Positions 34,623 to 43,739 of a DNA stretch of 64,000 nt are shown here, piece by piece. Made by a program: the position numbers and the translations under genes. The DNA is taken from the NCBI GenBank assembly GCA_013822765.1, contig PNKY01000002.1, forward strand, positions 248,001 to 312,000, written 5' to 3'. The stretch is from Rhodospirillum sp. (GTDB lineage Bacteria; Pseudomonadota; Alphaproteobacteria; Dongiales; Dongiaceae). The first letter of the stretch is position 1, and every line of letters starts with the position of its first letter. The notes under the pieces were generated by a model that saw only the letters and a list, made by a program, of their open reading frames with translations, made no database searches and was not told the DNA's origin.

Positions 34623-36134
34623 ATGCCGCTGCTGCTCGGCCTCGATATCGGCACGACCTCGACCATCGGCATCCTGATCGATGACCGGGGCGGGACAGTC
34701 GCGGTCGAGAGCAGGCCCGTCACATTCCACTCCGACCACGCCAACTGGGCGGAAGAAGACACCGAGGAGTGGTGGCGCAACGTCGGCGAGATCTGCCGCG
34801 CCCTTGCCGCCAAGGCTGGAGATGCCATCGCCGCCGTCGGCGTAACCGGCATGCTGCCGGCGGTCATCCTGCTCGATCGTGCTGGGCGCCCGCTGCGCCG
34901 GTCCATCCAGCAGAACGATGCCCGTGCGACTGCCGAGCTGGAGAATTATCGCGCCGCGATGGATGAGTCCGCTTTCCTGTCATTGACGGGCACGGGCTAC
35001 AGCCAGCAACTGGTGGGACCGAAGCTGATGTGGCTGCGGACTCATGAGCCGGATGTTTACTCGCGGGCAACGCATGTGCTGGGCGCATCCGACTACATCA
35101 CCTATCGCCTGTCCGGCAGCCTGCAGGTCGAGCATAATTGGGCGCTCGAATCTGGTTTCGTGAGCATCGCGACCGGAGGCTATGACGATCGGCTGATCGG
35201 CCTTGCCGCGATCGACCGCGCCCTCCTGCCGCCGATCCGCAAGAGCCACGATGTCGTCGGCAGCATCACGGACGAGGCCGCGCTGCATACCGGCCTCCGT
35301 GCCGGCACGCCGGTGGTGGCCGGCTGCGCGGATCATGTTGCTTCGGCCTTCGTGTGCGGCGCCGCGCGCAACGGCGATCTTGTCATCAAGTTCGGCGGGG
35401 CGGGGGACATCCTGCTGTCCTCCGACGCGCCGGTCGCCGACCGCCGCCTGTTCATCGACTACCACATCGTTCCCGGGCTCTATTTTCCGAACGGGTGCAT
35501 GGCGGCGAGCGGAACCTTTCTCAACTGGATCGTCCGGAACTGGGCCGGCGGAGAGGCGGAAGCAGCGCGTGCCGCCGGGTTGTCCATCCATCAGTGGCTC
35601 GACCGCCGCGCGATGGAGCTTCCTGCGGAGGGCGACCTCTTGTTCCTGCCGTATGTCCTCGGCGAGAAGACGCCGCTGATGGATCCGCATGCCCGTGGCA
35701 CCCTGATCGGGCTTGGCCTGCATCACGATCTGCGCCATGTCTGGCGCGCGGCGCTCGAGGGCGTGGTCTTCGGTTTCCGCCATCACGTGGAGGTCTTCGC
35801 CGAGCGAGGGCTGGCAGTGTCGCAGGTGTTCGCGGCGGATGGCGGCGCCGCCAGCGATCTCTGGCTGCAGATTGCCGCCGACGTGCTGCAGCGTCCCGTC
35901 ACGCGGATCGATCGCCATCCAGGGTCGTGCCTGGGCGCGGCTTTCGTGGCCGGGATGGGCACGGGGCTGCTGAAGGACTGGTCGGATATCGGCCGCTACG
36001 TCGCGGCCGGCCGGCAGTTCGTGCCTGGTCCCGGCGCGACCGCAATCCTCGATCGGAAATATCAGCTCTGGCGCGAGAGTTATCGCCGTCTGCAGACGAT
36101 GTACCCGCAGCTTGGCGCGCTTGCCCGCACCTGA
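34623..36134 (+). CDS. FGGY-family carbohydrate kinase
   Basis: 503 residues, normal for the family. The N-terminal ATPase-fold motif LGLDIGTTST is at 6-15. GVTGMLPAVILLD, FGGAGDILLSS in the second half and ADGGAASDLWLQIAADVL near 405 are conserved kinase segments. It should phosphorylate the imported or SDR-modified sugar or polyol; xylulose-, erythritol- and glycerol-type kinases are all in this family and the sugar cannot be named. The ATG is 5 bases after the BtpA-family stop. Confidence 0.85.
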   Translation: MPLLLGLDIGTTSTIGILIDDRGGTVAVESRPVTFHSDHANWAEEDTEEWWRNVGEICRALAAKAGDAIAAVGVTGMLPAVILLDRAGRPLRRSIQQNDARATAELENYRAAMDESAFLSLTGTGYSQQLVGPKLMWLRTHEPDVYSRATHVLGASDYITYRLSGSLQVEHNWALESGFVSIATGGYDDRLIGLAAIDRALLPPIRKSHDVVGSITDEAALHTGLRAGTPVVAGCADHVASAFVCGAARNGDLVIKFGGAGDILLSSDAPVADRRLFIDYHIVPGLYFPNGCMAASGTFLNWIVRNWAGGEAEAARAAGLSIHQWLDRRAMELPAEGDLLFLPYVLGEKTPLMDPHARGTLIGLGLHHDLRHVWRAALEGVVFGFRHHVEVFAERGLAVSQVFAADGGAASDLWLQIAADVLQRPVTRIDRHPGSCLGAAFVAGMGTGLLKDWSDIGRYVAAGRQFVPGPGATAILDRKYQLWRESYRRLQTMYPQLGALART

Positions 36135-36146
36135 AGGAGGTCTGCC

Positions 36147-37313
36147 ATGAACAAGAGCGGCGATGTGATCGTGGTGGGCGCCGGCATCGTGGGATCAAGC
36201 ACCGCCTACCACTTGGCGGCCGGCGGAACAGCCGTCACCTTGGTCGAACAGACGCACCCGGCGGGCGGGCCGACCGGGAAATCGTCGGCGCTGCTGCATG
36301 CCTTTTATCTGATGCCCGAACTGTCCCAGCTTGCGATTCGCGGGCTTCAGGTCCTGCTGTCCTTGCCCGAGATCGCGGGCGCGGGTTCGTTCGTTACCCA
36401 GGTCGGCATGATGTGGGTCTGTGGCAAGGACAGCGAGGCGGCCTGGCGCGCCGCCGCTGCGCGCATCCGTGGCGAAGGCGCGAGGATGGAGACGCTCTCG
36501 CCGCAGGCCTTTGCCGATGCGGCGCCTTGCTTTTCCCGCGACGATGTCGCCGTCGCGATCTGGGAGCCGGAGTTCGGGTATGCGGATGCCTTCGGCGCCA
36601 CCAACGCGATTGCGAAAGCTGCCCGGGCACGCGGCGCCACCATCATGCAGAACGCGCCGGTGCGCGTGCTTCGCCGGCAAGGTAGCCGCATCACTGGCGT
36701 AGACCTCGCGAACGGCGACAGGCTGGAGGCCGACACGGTGGTACTCGCCGCCGGGCCGTGGACCCGCCGTCTGCTGCAGACCGCGGGCATGGACCTGCCG
36801 TTGCACGTCGAACGCCATCCGATGGCGGTGCTGGACGCGGCCGGGCGCGCCCGCACGATCATGCCCTTTGCCTGGTGCGACGATATCGCCTGTAACTACG
36901 GAAGGCCCGACAACGAGGGCGTCATCCTGGTGGGAACCTGGGCGGGTGGCGGCACCGGCATCCGACATGACGAGCCGATGCAGCCGCGCCGGGTGGATGA
37001 TCCCGATCACTACATGGAGGGCGTCGACGAACGCGAGTCGGTCGCGATTGTCGAAACCTTCGCCAGCCGGATCCCGGCGATGACCGGGCTCGGGATCAGG
37101 CCGGGCTATGCCGGACTTTACGACATGAGCCCTGATGATCTGCCGGTGATCGGCGCGATGCCGGGAGTCGACAATTTCATCGTAGCGGCGGGATCTTCAG
37201 GCCACGGGTTCAAGACCGGCCCCGCTGTTGGCGAAGCCATCGCGCAACTGGTGACGCGCGAGCGCCAGCGGATCCTTGAGCCGTTCTCGCCCGGACGGTT
37301 CGTCGCAGCCTGA
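36147..37313 (+). CDS. FAD-dependent oxidoreductase (DAO family)
   Basis: 388 residues. The dinucleotide-binding motif GAGIVGSSTAYHLA is at the N-terminus (about 11-24). The C-terminal DDLPVIGAMPGVDNFIVAAGSSGHGF block is the family's second FAD contact, as in sarcosine oxidase and D-amino-acid dehydrogenases. It probably oxidises an amine, amino acid or hydroxy acid, here perhaps a step of the linked sugar route. GGAGG sits 5 bases before the ATG. Last gene of the operon; the GntR gene downstream is convergent. Confidence 0.82.
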   Translation: MNKSGDVIVVGAGIVGSSTAYHLAAGGTAVTLVEQTHPAGGPTGKSSALLHAFYLMPELSQLAIRGLQVLLSLPEIAGAGSFVTQVGMMWVCGKDSEAAWRAAAARIRGEGARMETLSPQAFADAAPCFSRDDVAVAIWEPEFGYADAFGATNAIAKAARARGATIMQNAPVRVLRRQGSRITGVDLANGDRLEADTVVLAAGPWTRRLLQTAGMDLPLHVERHPMAVLDAAGRARTIMPFAWCDDIACNYGRPDNEGVILVGTWAGGGTGIRHDEPMQPRRVDDPDHYMEGVDERESVAIVETFASRIPAMTGLGIRPGYAGLYDMSPDDLPVIGAMPGVDNFIVAAGSSGHGFKTGPAVGEAIAQLVTRERQRILEPFSPGRFVAA

Positions 37314-37377
37314 AACGATTCGGCCGCCGGCGCTCGCAGCCTTGATACCCAGACACCCTCTCGATGGGCGCGTGAAA

Positions 37378-38115
37378 CTATCGCCAGATATTGATGGTCG
37401 CCAGGGTGCGCAGCAGATGGTCGGAGACGAGCTTCTCGGCCCGCTTGCCATTGCGGTCGGCGATCGCATCGACGATGGCGCGAAGTTCCTTGTGGGTCTG
37501 CTGGCGCACCAGATCGGGCGCCGGCTTGTCGGTATCCCGTCCGTCGAATAGCACCGCGCGGCGGTCGTCGAGGATCGAACCCATGATCTGCTCGAGGAAC
37601 TTGTTCTTGGTCGCGGAGAAGACCTGCCGGTGCAGGGCGTAGATGCTCTCCTTGAAATCCTCCCAGGTTGGCGCATCGAGAATCGCTTCCAGCAGGCGAC
37701 GCATCTCGGCGATCTCGCTCTCTTCGACCCGCCGCACGACCAGATGCATCATCGCCGGCTCGAACAGCAGGCGGCCTTCGACGATCTCGGCGAACGAAGG
37801 CACGTCTTCATGATTGCCGGTCTCGGTCTGATCCATGCGACCGAACACGTCGTGCGCGTCCTCGGTCAGGAAGGTGCCGCTGCCGACGCGACGACGCACG
37901 AGGCCCTGCCGCTCCATCATGGCGAGCGCGCTGCGCACGGCAGTCCGGCTGGTGTTCAATTGCTGCGCCAGCTCGCGCTCGTTGGGCAGCCTGGCGCCTG
38001 GCACCATCAGCCCTTCCCTGATGCTGCGCAGCAGCGAACGGTAGACCAGCGACGGCGTCGCCCGGTCGTTGGTGCTGACGGCGGTCAGTTGCGGCAGTGC
38101 GGCAGTCGCGGTCAT
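37378..38115 (-). CDS. GntR-family regulator, FadR subfamily
   Basis: 245 residues. The N-terminal winged helix (PNERELAQQLNTSRTAVRSALAMMERQGLV) is followed by an all-helical FCD ligand domain with metal-type residues (ALHRQVFSATKN, SDHLLRTL). The start at 38115 is chosen because sequence further upstream is unrelated. It lies 46 bases after the Gfo/Idh gene on the same strand and is probably co-transcribed with it; it may control the divergent importer at 40195. Confidence 0.85.
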   Translation of the reverse strand: MTATAALPQLTAVSTNDRATPSLVYRSLLRSIREGLMVPGARLPNERELAQQLNTSRTAVRSALAMMERQGLVRRRVGSGTFLTEDAHDVFGRMDQTETGNHEDVPSFAEIVEGRLLFEPAMMHLVVRRVEESEIAEMRRLLEAILDAPTWEDFKESIYALHRQVFSATKNKFLEQIMGSILDDRRAVLFDGRDTDKPAPDLVRQQTHKELRAIVDAIADRNGKRAEKLVSDHLLRTLATINIWR

Positions 38116-38161
38116 CAATAATGTTCCTCGGTGTTGACGAGTCGGGCCGGATCCTGTGGCT

Positions 38162-39163
38162 TCATCGCAGCACCGGGACCGGCTGTCCACTGCGCGCCGA
38201 TTCCGCCAGCGCATCCAGCACCGGGATGGCATCGAAGGCTTCGCGATAGTGCTGCCGGTAGGGCGTGCCGGCGAGCGTTGCGGTCACGAAGTGGCCGATC
38301 TCGTCGGCCAGCCCGCCGGCGATCCTGCCGTTGATCTCGGGCCAGAGATGCGTGTCCCCGCCGATCGTGCCGGCATCCGTGACAAAGCTCAGGCCCTGGT
38401 CGGACACGTCGAGCGCGGCGGCGGAGCGCGTGCCGACGATCTCGAACGCCGAGCGGAAACCGTTCATCAGGCCGTCAGGCCAGGCCCAGGAATAGTCGAG
38501 GCTGCCGATCGCGCCGTTCTCGAAATTGATGACGGCATAGAGCGCGTCCTCGTTACCGGCGCCGAGCGCCTCGCGCTTCTGGGCGTAGACCTTGGTGATC
38601 TTCGACCGGCCGATCCATTGCATCGCGTCGACATCATGGACGCCCATGTAGAACAGGATCGATGAGCTTGCGCCCAGCCGCTGCGCCACCGATCGGGTGG
38701 CGTTGCGCTTGGCGCGCAGATGGATCGGCTGGCCGAGGTTTTCGGGGCTGGCGGCGTTGAAGACCTGCACGTAGCGCGTATCGAAGCGCAGGATGTGTCC
38801 GATCATCAAGCAGCCGCCGCTTTGCTCGACCGCGGCCACGATCCGCCGCGCAGCTTCTGCCGTGTGGGCGAGCGGCTTTTCGAGCAGGATCGCCATGCCG
38901 GCCTGCGCCGCCGCAATTGCCGCTTCCTCGTGCAGGCGATCCGGCAGGCAAATGCTGACGGCTTGAAGCCCTGGCAGAGCCAGCAGCGCTCGGTAATCGG
39001 CCAATCCCTTGGCGCCGGTCGCACGGACTGTTTCTGCAACACGTGCTGCATCGACGTCGGCGACGGCGATAAGTTCGGATGCCGGATGGTCGTGGAAGAC
39101 TCGCGCGTGCCGGCTCCCGAAGAAGCCGAGCCCGATGACGCCGACCTTGAGCCGTCCGGTCAC
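38162..39163 (-). CDS. Gfo/Idh/MocA-family oxidoreductase (GTG start)
   Basis: 333 residues. The Rossmann motif GLGFFGSRHA starts near residue 11, the family EKP motif is in LLEKPLAHT, and GVHDVDAMQW carries the catalytic-site Asp/His region. Such enzymes oxidise or isomerise sugars, inositols or amino-sugars with NAD(P). The GTG overlaps the stop of the creatininase-family gene (GTGA). It probably acts on the compound carried by the importer divergently encoded from 40195. Confidence 0.87.
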   Translation of the reverse strand: MTGRLKVGVIGLGFFGSRHARVFHDHPASELIAVADVDAARVAETVRATGAKGLADYRALLALPGLQAVSICLPDRLHEEAAIAAAQAGMAILLEKPLAHTAEAARRIVAAVEQSGGCLMIGHILRFDTRYVQVFNAASPENLGQPIHLRAKRNATRSVAQRLGASSSILFYMGVHDVDAMQWIGRSKITKVYAQKREALGAGNEDALYAVINFENGAIGSLDYSWAWPDGLMNGFRSAFEIVGTRSAAALDVSDQGLSFVTDAGTIGGDTHLWPEINGRIAGGLADEIGHFVTATLAGTPYRQHYREAFDAIPVLDALAESARSGQPVPVLR

Positions 39164-39939
39164 GGACGAGGCTCCGGAATGGTCCAGCCACGGAAGTCCG
39201 CGATGAAGGCGGCGAGCTCGCTGGTGACGGCGGCGAAGAATGTCTTCCCGGCTTCGGCGCTCGCGAATGCCGGGTCGCCGAGCGTGCCGGTAGGCGAGAG
39301 GTCGCCGAAATCGTGGTACAGCCGGATCGCCTGCGCTCCGAGCAGATCCGTCGTGAGATACCGCGAACCGGGATCGGGATAGCAGGTTTCTGCCTGCTCG
39401 ATCTTCACCAGCTCCGGCCGGAGGTGTTGGATCATCGAGGTCTCGAACTCGCAGGCATGACCCATGCCGCCGGGCTTCGACTTGCGCAGCCTTGCTATCG
39501 CGTCGCGCGCCAGTGTGAAATAGGTGAGGGCGGCGATCCGGGCCTTGCCGTAGTGCGTGTTACCGAGAGTCGAGGCCAGCACGTCGATCAGGCCGTTGTT
39601 CCCGCCATGCCCGTTGACGATGAGGATGCGACGAAATTCGTGCCGCACCACGGAGGCGACCACGTCCTCGACCAGCGCCAGGAGAGTCTCGGCGCGCAGA
39701 GTAATGGAACCCGGAAACCGCATGTGATGGGCCGAGAAGCCGTACCATGGCGGCGGCATCACGACTGCGCCGCCGCATGCCGCGGCGGCCGCGCGCGATA
39801 CGGCCTCGGCCAGCATCGTATCGGTGCCGATCGGCAAGTGGTTACCGTGCTGCTCGACCGACCCGAGCGGCAGGATCACCACCGTCCGGTCGCGGTCCAG
39901 GGCGCCAATCTCGGCCGACGTCAGTTCTTCCCAGTGCAT
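39160..39939 (-). CDS. Creatininase-family amidohydrolase
   Basis: 259 residues. Metal-site motifs of the family are complete: GSVEQHGNHLPIGTD (Glu, His, Asp), NGHGGNNG (His) and HACEFETS (Glu). Characterised members hydrolyse small cyclic or open amides such as creatinine and mycofactocin-precursor peptides, so an amide or lactam bond in the imported compound is a likely target. It is the first gene of a minus-strand operon with Gfo/Idh and GntR genes. The internal ATG at 39939 fits the family N-terminus (MHWEEL). Confidence 0.83.
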   Translation of the reverse strand: MHWEELTSAEIGALDRDRTVVILPLGSVEQHGNHLPIGTDTMLAEAVSRAAAAACGGAVVMPPPWYGFSAHHMRFPGSITLRAETLLALVEDVVASVVRHEFRRILIVNGHGGNNGLIDVLASTLGNTHYGKARIAALTYFTLARDAIARLRKSKPGGMGHACEFETSMIQHLRPELVKIEQAETCYPDPGSRYLTTDLLGAQAIRLYHDFGDLSPTGTLGDPAFASAEAGKTFFAAVTSELAAFIADFRGWTIPEPRP

Positions 39940-40194
39940 CAACGCACCCCTCAGGTCCCATCGCCCAGCATCACGCTCAGGCATAGCCGTGCACGCCCGG
40001 GATCGCCAGCGACCACCGCCATAACTGGTTTGCCTTGCCTACCAAAACGGACTTTCGCCCTGTTCCACAAAATGGTTGCAATTGATCTAAAGTGGTTCAT
40101 AGAGTCCAACCAGCGGGCGCACGTGTCAACATGAATTGCGGCGCCTGCCATGCGGCCCGGAAATGGCCGTCTTCCGCGAGACAGGGAGGAAAAA
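39940..40194. promoter_or_regulatory. Divergent promoter region with TGGT/ACCA half-sites
   Basis: A 255-base region between divergent operons. TGGTT (40093-40097) with AACCA (40108-40112) and TGGT (40026-40029) with ACCA (40041-40044) are inverted half-sites of the sort bound by FadR-type GntR proteins, though the spacers (10 and 11 bases) are longer than the usual compact site. Local AT richness around 40065-40100 suits a promoter. No gene seen. Confidence 0.4.
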
Positions 40195-41472
40195 ATGAAG
40201 TACCGCAAGTTCCTGGCCGCCATGGCCCTGGCGTCCGGCCTTACCGCGCAGCCCGCGTTGGCTGAAGATCTCACGCTGGAATTCGTCGTCTGGAACTACT
40301 CGCTCGAAACCATTCAGGACAACGTCAAGCAGTTCGAGCAGGCCAATCCCGGTATCAAGGTCAAGGTCACCGACTATGCCTGGCCGGACTATCATGACAG
40401 CCTGATCCTGCGCCTCAGGGGCAATACGCCTACGGATGTCATCTATGGCGGCCAGGATTGGCTGCCGGCGTGGGGCGCTGCCGGCTTCATCGCGCCGCTC
40501 GGCTCAGTCGCGCCGACCGGCACGGTCGAAGAATTGTCCAAGGACATCGCCGGCTTCGCGCTCACCGACGTGACCTATGACGGCAAGGTCTACGGCCTGC
40601 CGTACTACTCGGACACCATCAGCTTCATCTACAACAAGAAGATCCTCGCCGATGCTGGCATCGCCGTGCCGACGACCTGGGAGGAGGTGACCGCGGCCGC
40701 CGAGAAGCTCAAGGCCGGCGGCATGGATAAGCCGATCATCTACGAGTACAACCAGGAGCTGCCGAACTTCTACGACGCCTTCGTGGCGCAGTCCTACGGA
40801 CGCGGCGCCCAGCTGTTCGATGCCGAGCTCAATCCGCTGTTCGCCGATCCTGAGAACGGCGCCTACAAGCAGCTGCAGTGGATTGCCGACGCCTATTCAA
40901 AGGGCCTGGTCCAATCGGACAACCACGAATCGACCATCATCACGGCGATGAACACCGGCAAGCACGCCTTCACCATCGTCTATACTTACGTGCTCGCAGC
41001 CCTCAACGATGCCGCGACCCAGCCACTCGCCGGCCAGTTCGCGCTGGCGCCAATGCCGGGGGAAACCCACGCGACGCTCGGCTTCGCCAAGTCCTATGTC
41101 GTGACGGCCAAGACGGCGGCCGATCCGGCACGTGCCGAGGCCGCCTGGAAGTTCGTCAACTTCATGGCCGGCAAGCCCTACACCGTCGCCAAGCGCTGGG
41201 CGGTCGAGAAGGGCCTCGGCTTCGGGCAGCTGCCACTGTTCGAGGACAAGGATGTCATCGCCGCCTGGAGCAAATGGGCGGATGTCGGCGCGCTCGGCAA
41301 GCAGGCCTCGATCGCCAAGGCGGGCACCTACACCGAGTTCTCCTCGGTCTGGTCGGCCTATTTCCGCCCGCTGCTCGCGAAGGCGATGGTCGGCGAGGCG
41401 CCGGTCGATCAGGTCATGAAAGACGGTGCGCAACGCTGGACCGAGCTTAAGGAGCAGTTCGCAAACAGGTAG
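40195..41472 (+). CDS. Carbohydrate ABC solute-binding protein (family 1)
   Basis: 425 residues with a Sec signal peptide (KYRKFLAAMALASGLTAQ, cut after ALA). The mature region has family 1 features (QFEQANPGIKVKVTDY, GLPYYSDTISFIYNKKIL). It captures the substrate in the periplasm for the two permeases downstream. ATG at 40195 is selected for its GGGAGG site 5 bases upstream over an in-frame ATG at 40150. Confidence 0.9.
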   Translation: MKYRKFLAAMALASGLTAQPALAEDLTLEFVVWNYSLETIQDNVKQFEQANPGIKVKVTDYAWPDYHDSLILRLRGNTPTDVIYGGQDWLPAWGAAGFIAPLGSVAPTGTVEELSKDIAGFALTDVTYDGKVYGLPYYSDTISFIYNKKILADAGIAVPTTWEEVTAAAEKLKAGGMDKPIIYEYNQELPNFYDAFVAQSYGRGAQLFDAELNPLFADPENGAYKQLQWIADAYSKGLVQSDNHESTIITAMNTGKHAFTIVYTYVLAALNDAATQPLAGQFALAPMPGETHATLGFAKSYVVTAKTAADPARAEAAWKFVNFMAGKPYTVAKRWAVEKGLGFGQLPLFEDKDVIAAWSKWADVGALGKQASIAKAGTYTEFSSVWSAYFRPLLAKAMVGEAPVDQVMKDGAQRWTELKEQFANR

Positions 41473-41481
41473 GATTGCACC

Positions 41482-41511
41482 GGTGCCGGCGGGCAAAGTC
41501 CTGCCGGCACC
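41482..41511 (+). repeat. Strong stem-loop after the binding-protein gene
   Basis: GGTGCCGGCGGG (41482-41493) pairs with CCTGCCGGCACC (41500-41511) over 12 positions with one G-U pair around a 6-base loop, starting 9 bases after the stop. No run of T follows, so it probably protects the upstream messenger from 3' decay rather than ending transcription. Confidence 0.7.
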
Positions 41512-41542
41512 TCGTTCCGACTCTTTGCGGGGTGCCCGATCG

Positions 41543-42421
41543 ATGTGGTCCAGCAACCGTTTCCCGGGCCTATGGCTGCTGCCGGCTCTTCTGCCGGTCG
41601 TCCTGATGACGCTCTACCCGATCGGACATGCGCTCTGGACCTCGCTGCACGAGGTCATGATCCTGTTCCCGGGCGAGCCATTCGTCGGCCTCAAGAACTA
41701 CCAGCGCGTGATCGGCAGCAACTATTTCCGGGACGCCTTGCGGAATTCGCTGGTGTTCACGCTGCTTGCGGCGCCTTCGGTCGTCGTTCTCGGCACGCTG
41801 ATCGCCCTGTTCCTGCGACGCCGCTTCTTCGGCTCCGAGGTCGTGCGGTCGGTGGTGCTGCTGCCTTGGGTGCTGCCGGGCGCGATCTCGGCGGTGCTCT
41901 GGGTCTGGGTGTTCCATCCGAGCTTCGGGATTTTGAACGGCATCCTGCGCGACCTCGGCCTGATCGATGCGTCGATCGCCTGGCTCACTGATCCGCAGAC
42001 GGCGCTGCTGGCGGTCGCGGCTGCGCACGTCTGGACGCAGATTCCATTCGCGGTGATTCTGATGATGGCGGCGCTATCCGCCATCAACACAGAGACTCTG
42101 GAAGCGGCGGCGATCGATTGCCGCAATCCTCTTAAGCGCTTCCGCTACATCGTGTTTCCCGAGATCAAGGCGATGATCGTGGTGCTGCTGGTCTATAACG
42201 CACTGACCGCATTCACCAGCTACGACCTGGTCTACGCCATGACCGGCGGCGGACCGGGGACGGCGACCACGCTCCTGAGCTTCCAGATCTGGCGCGAGAG
42301 TTTCTCGATGTATGATTTCGGCGCCGGCTCGGCGGTCGCCTTCATCGTCGTCATCATCTCCGCCTGCCTGATCACCGCGATCACGCGCGCGCTGCCCTCT
42401 GACCTGTTCGCGAGCGATTGA
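41543..42421 (+). CDS. Carbohydrate ABC importer permease (MalF type)
   Basis: 292 residues with six membrane segments. The EAA-like loop (EAAAIDCRNPLKRFRYIVFPE) deviates from the usual EAARVDGA by having Cys-Arg in place of Gly-Ala. YDLVYAMTGGGPG is the typical late segment. An earlier in-frame ATG exists but would place the first helix unusually far in. The second permease gene starts 1 base after its stop. Confidence 0.87.
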   Translation: MWSSNRFPGLWLLPALLPVVLMTLYPIGHALWTSLHEVMILFPGEPFVGLKNYQRVIGSNYFRDALRNSLVFTLLAAPSVVVLGTLIALFLRRRFFGSEVVRSVVLLPWVLPGAISAVLWVWVFHPSFGILNGILRDLGLIDASIAWLTDPQTALLAVAAAHVWTQIPFAVILMMAALSAINTETLEAAAIDCRNPLKRFRYIVFPEIKAMIVVLLVYNALTAFTSYDLVYAMTGGGPGTATTLLSFQIWRESFSMYDFGAGSAVAFIVVIISACLITAITRALPSDLFASD

Positions 42422-42422
42422 G

Positions 42423-43310
42423 ATGGCTGGCAGGCTGCATCCGCTCGCGACCTTTGCATTTGCCGCGCTGATCCTGCTGTTCACCGGCGGGCCGGTGTTG
42501 CTGTCGCTCTACGGCAGCCTGGTGCCCGATCGCGTGCTCTTGAGCCCGGACAAGTCGATCCTCACTGAAGGGCCGAACTTCGAGAGCTATCGCTACGTCT
42601 TCACCGGCCAGCTGCCGGACAGCTACATGCAGGAAAGCGCCAACCGGGCGATGATTTCGGACGCCGCGCGGCAAGTGCCCGGTGCGTTGGTGAATTCATC
42701 GATCAACGCGCTGGCGGCCATGCTCCTTAATCTCATCCTTGGCGCGCCGGCCGCCTTCGTGTTCGCCCGCTATGTCTTTCCGGGCAAGCGGATCACTTTC
42801 ATGTACTTGATCCTGTCTCCGCTCGTGCCCGCTGTCGCGCTCGTCACACCGATCTACATGATGCTGGAGTTCCTGGGACTGGTCGGCACCCAGATCGGCA
42901 TCATCCTGGTGCACACGGCAAAGGCGTTGCCCTTCACCGTGCTCATCCTCTCGGTATTCTTCCGCAAGATCCCCGCCGAAATCTTCGAAGCCGCCACACT
43001 CGACCATTGCAGTCGGTTCCAGACTTTCTGGCGCATCGCCTTGCCGCTTGCCTTGCCGTCGGTCGGCGCTACCGGCCTGTTCGCATTCATGCTGTCCTAC
43101 TCGGAATACATGTTCGCCATGATCCTGTCCGGAGACGCCCAGACGCGTCCGGTCTCCGTCGTGATGGCGGCGCTGGCGCGCAATACCGACGTGAGCTGGA
43201 GCCTGCTCAACACTGGCATCTTCATCGCGATCGTGCCGACGCTGGTGCTGGTTGTCCTGGTGTGGCGGTTCGTGGTCGAAGGCCTGATCGGCGGCGCGGT
43301 CAAGGGATAG
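42423..43310 (+). CDS. Carbohydrate ABC importer permease (MalG type)
   Basis: 295 residues. Six membrane segments, with an unusually long periplasmic loop (about residues 35-90) between the first two. The EAA loop reads FEAATLDHCSRFQTFWRIALP, again with a Cys where Ala is common. It forms the channel with the preceding permease. Followed by a RidA-family gene after 3 bases. Confidence 0.87.
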   Translation: MAGRLHPLATFAFAALILLFTGGPVLLSLYGSLVPDRVLLSPDKSILTEGPNFESYRYVFTGQLPDSYMQESANRAMISDAARQVPGALVNSSINALAAMLLNLILGAPAAFVFARYVFPGKRITFMYLILSPLVPAVALVTPIYMMLEFLGLVGTQIGIILVHTAKALPFTVLILSVFFRKIPAEIFEAATLDHCSRFQTFWRIALPLALPSVGATGLFAFMLSYSEYMFAMILSGDAQTRPVSVVMAALARNTDVSWSLLNTGIFIAIVPTLVLVVLVWRFVVEGLIGGAVKG

Positions 43311-43313
43311 GCC

Positions 43314-43736
43314 ATGAGCAAGCGCGCCGACAAAGACATCCCGAATCCGCTCAAGCGACGACCGGAGGGCGCGCGCCAGCACGCGACCGCAGGCCCTTAT
43401 TCGCCGGTGCTCGAAGTCGACGCGCAGCGCCTGGTCGTGATCTCCGGGCAGGTCGCGGTCGATCTTGACGGGCGCGTCATCGGCGGCACCATCGAGGAAC
43501 AGACCCGGGCAACCCTCGGTAACTGCACCGACTGCCTGGCCACCGCCGGGTGCACGCTCGGCGACGTCTTCAAGGTCAACATCTATCTCGCCGACCTCGG
43601 CCATTGGGCGAGCTTCAATGAAATCTACGAAAAGGTGATGCCGGAGCCCCTGCCGGTGCGAACCGCGGTGCAGGCGATCCTACTGCCCGGCTATCTGGTC
43701 GAGATCGAAATGTGGGCGGTGAAGGCGAGGGAATAG
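43314..43736 (+). CDS. RidA-family (YjgF/YER057c/UK114) protein
   Basis: 140 residues. GPYSPVLEVDAQRLVVISGQVAVD and the VRTAVQAILLPGYLVEIEMWAV end with its conserved Arg match enamine/imine deaminases of the RidA superfamily. These release ammonia from reactive 2-aminoacrylate-type intermediates or hydrolyse related imines. Placement inside a transporter operon, between permease and ATPase genes, suggests the imported compound is a nitrogen-containing one whose breakdown yields an imine. Trimeric cytosolic protein by family. Confidence 0.85.
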   Translation: MSKRADKDIPNPLKRRPEGARQHATAGPYSPVLEVDAQRLVVISGQVAVDLDGRVIGGTIEEQTRATLGNCTDCLATAGCTLGDVFKVNIYLADLGHWASFNEIYEKVMPEPLPVRTAVQAILLPGYLVEIEMWAVKARE

Positions 43737-43739
43737 GGC

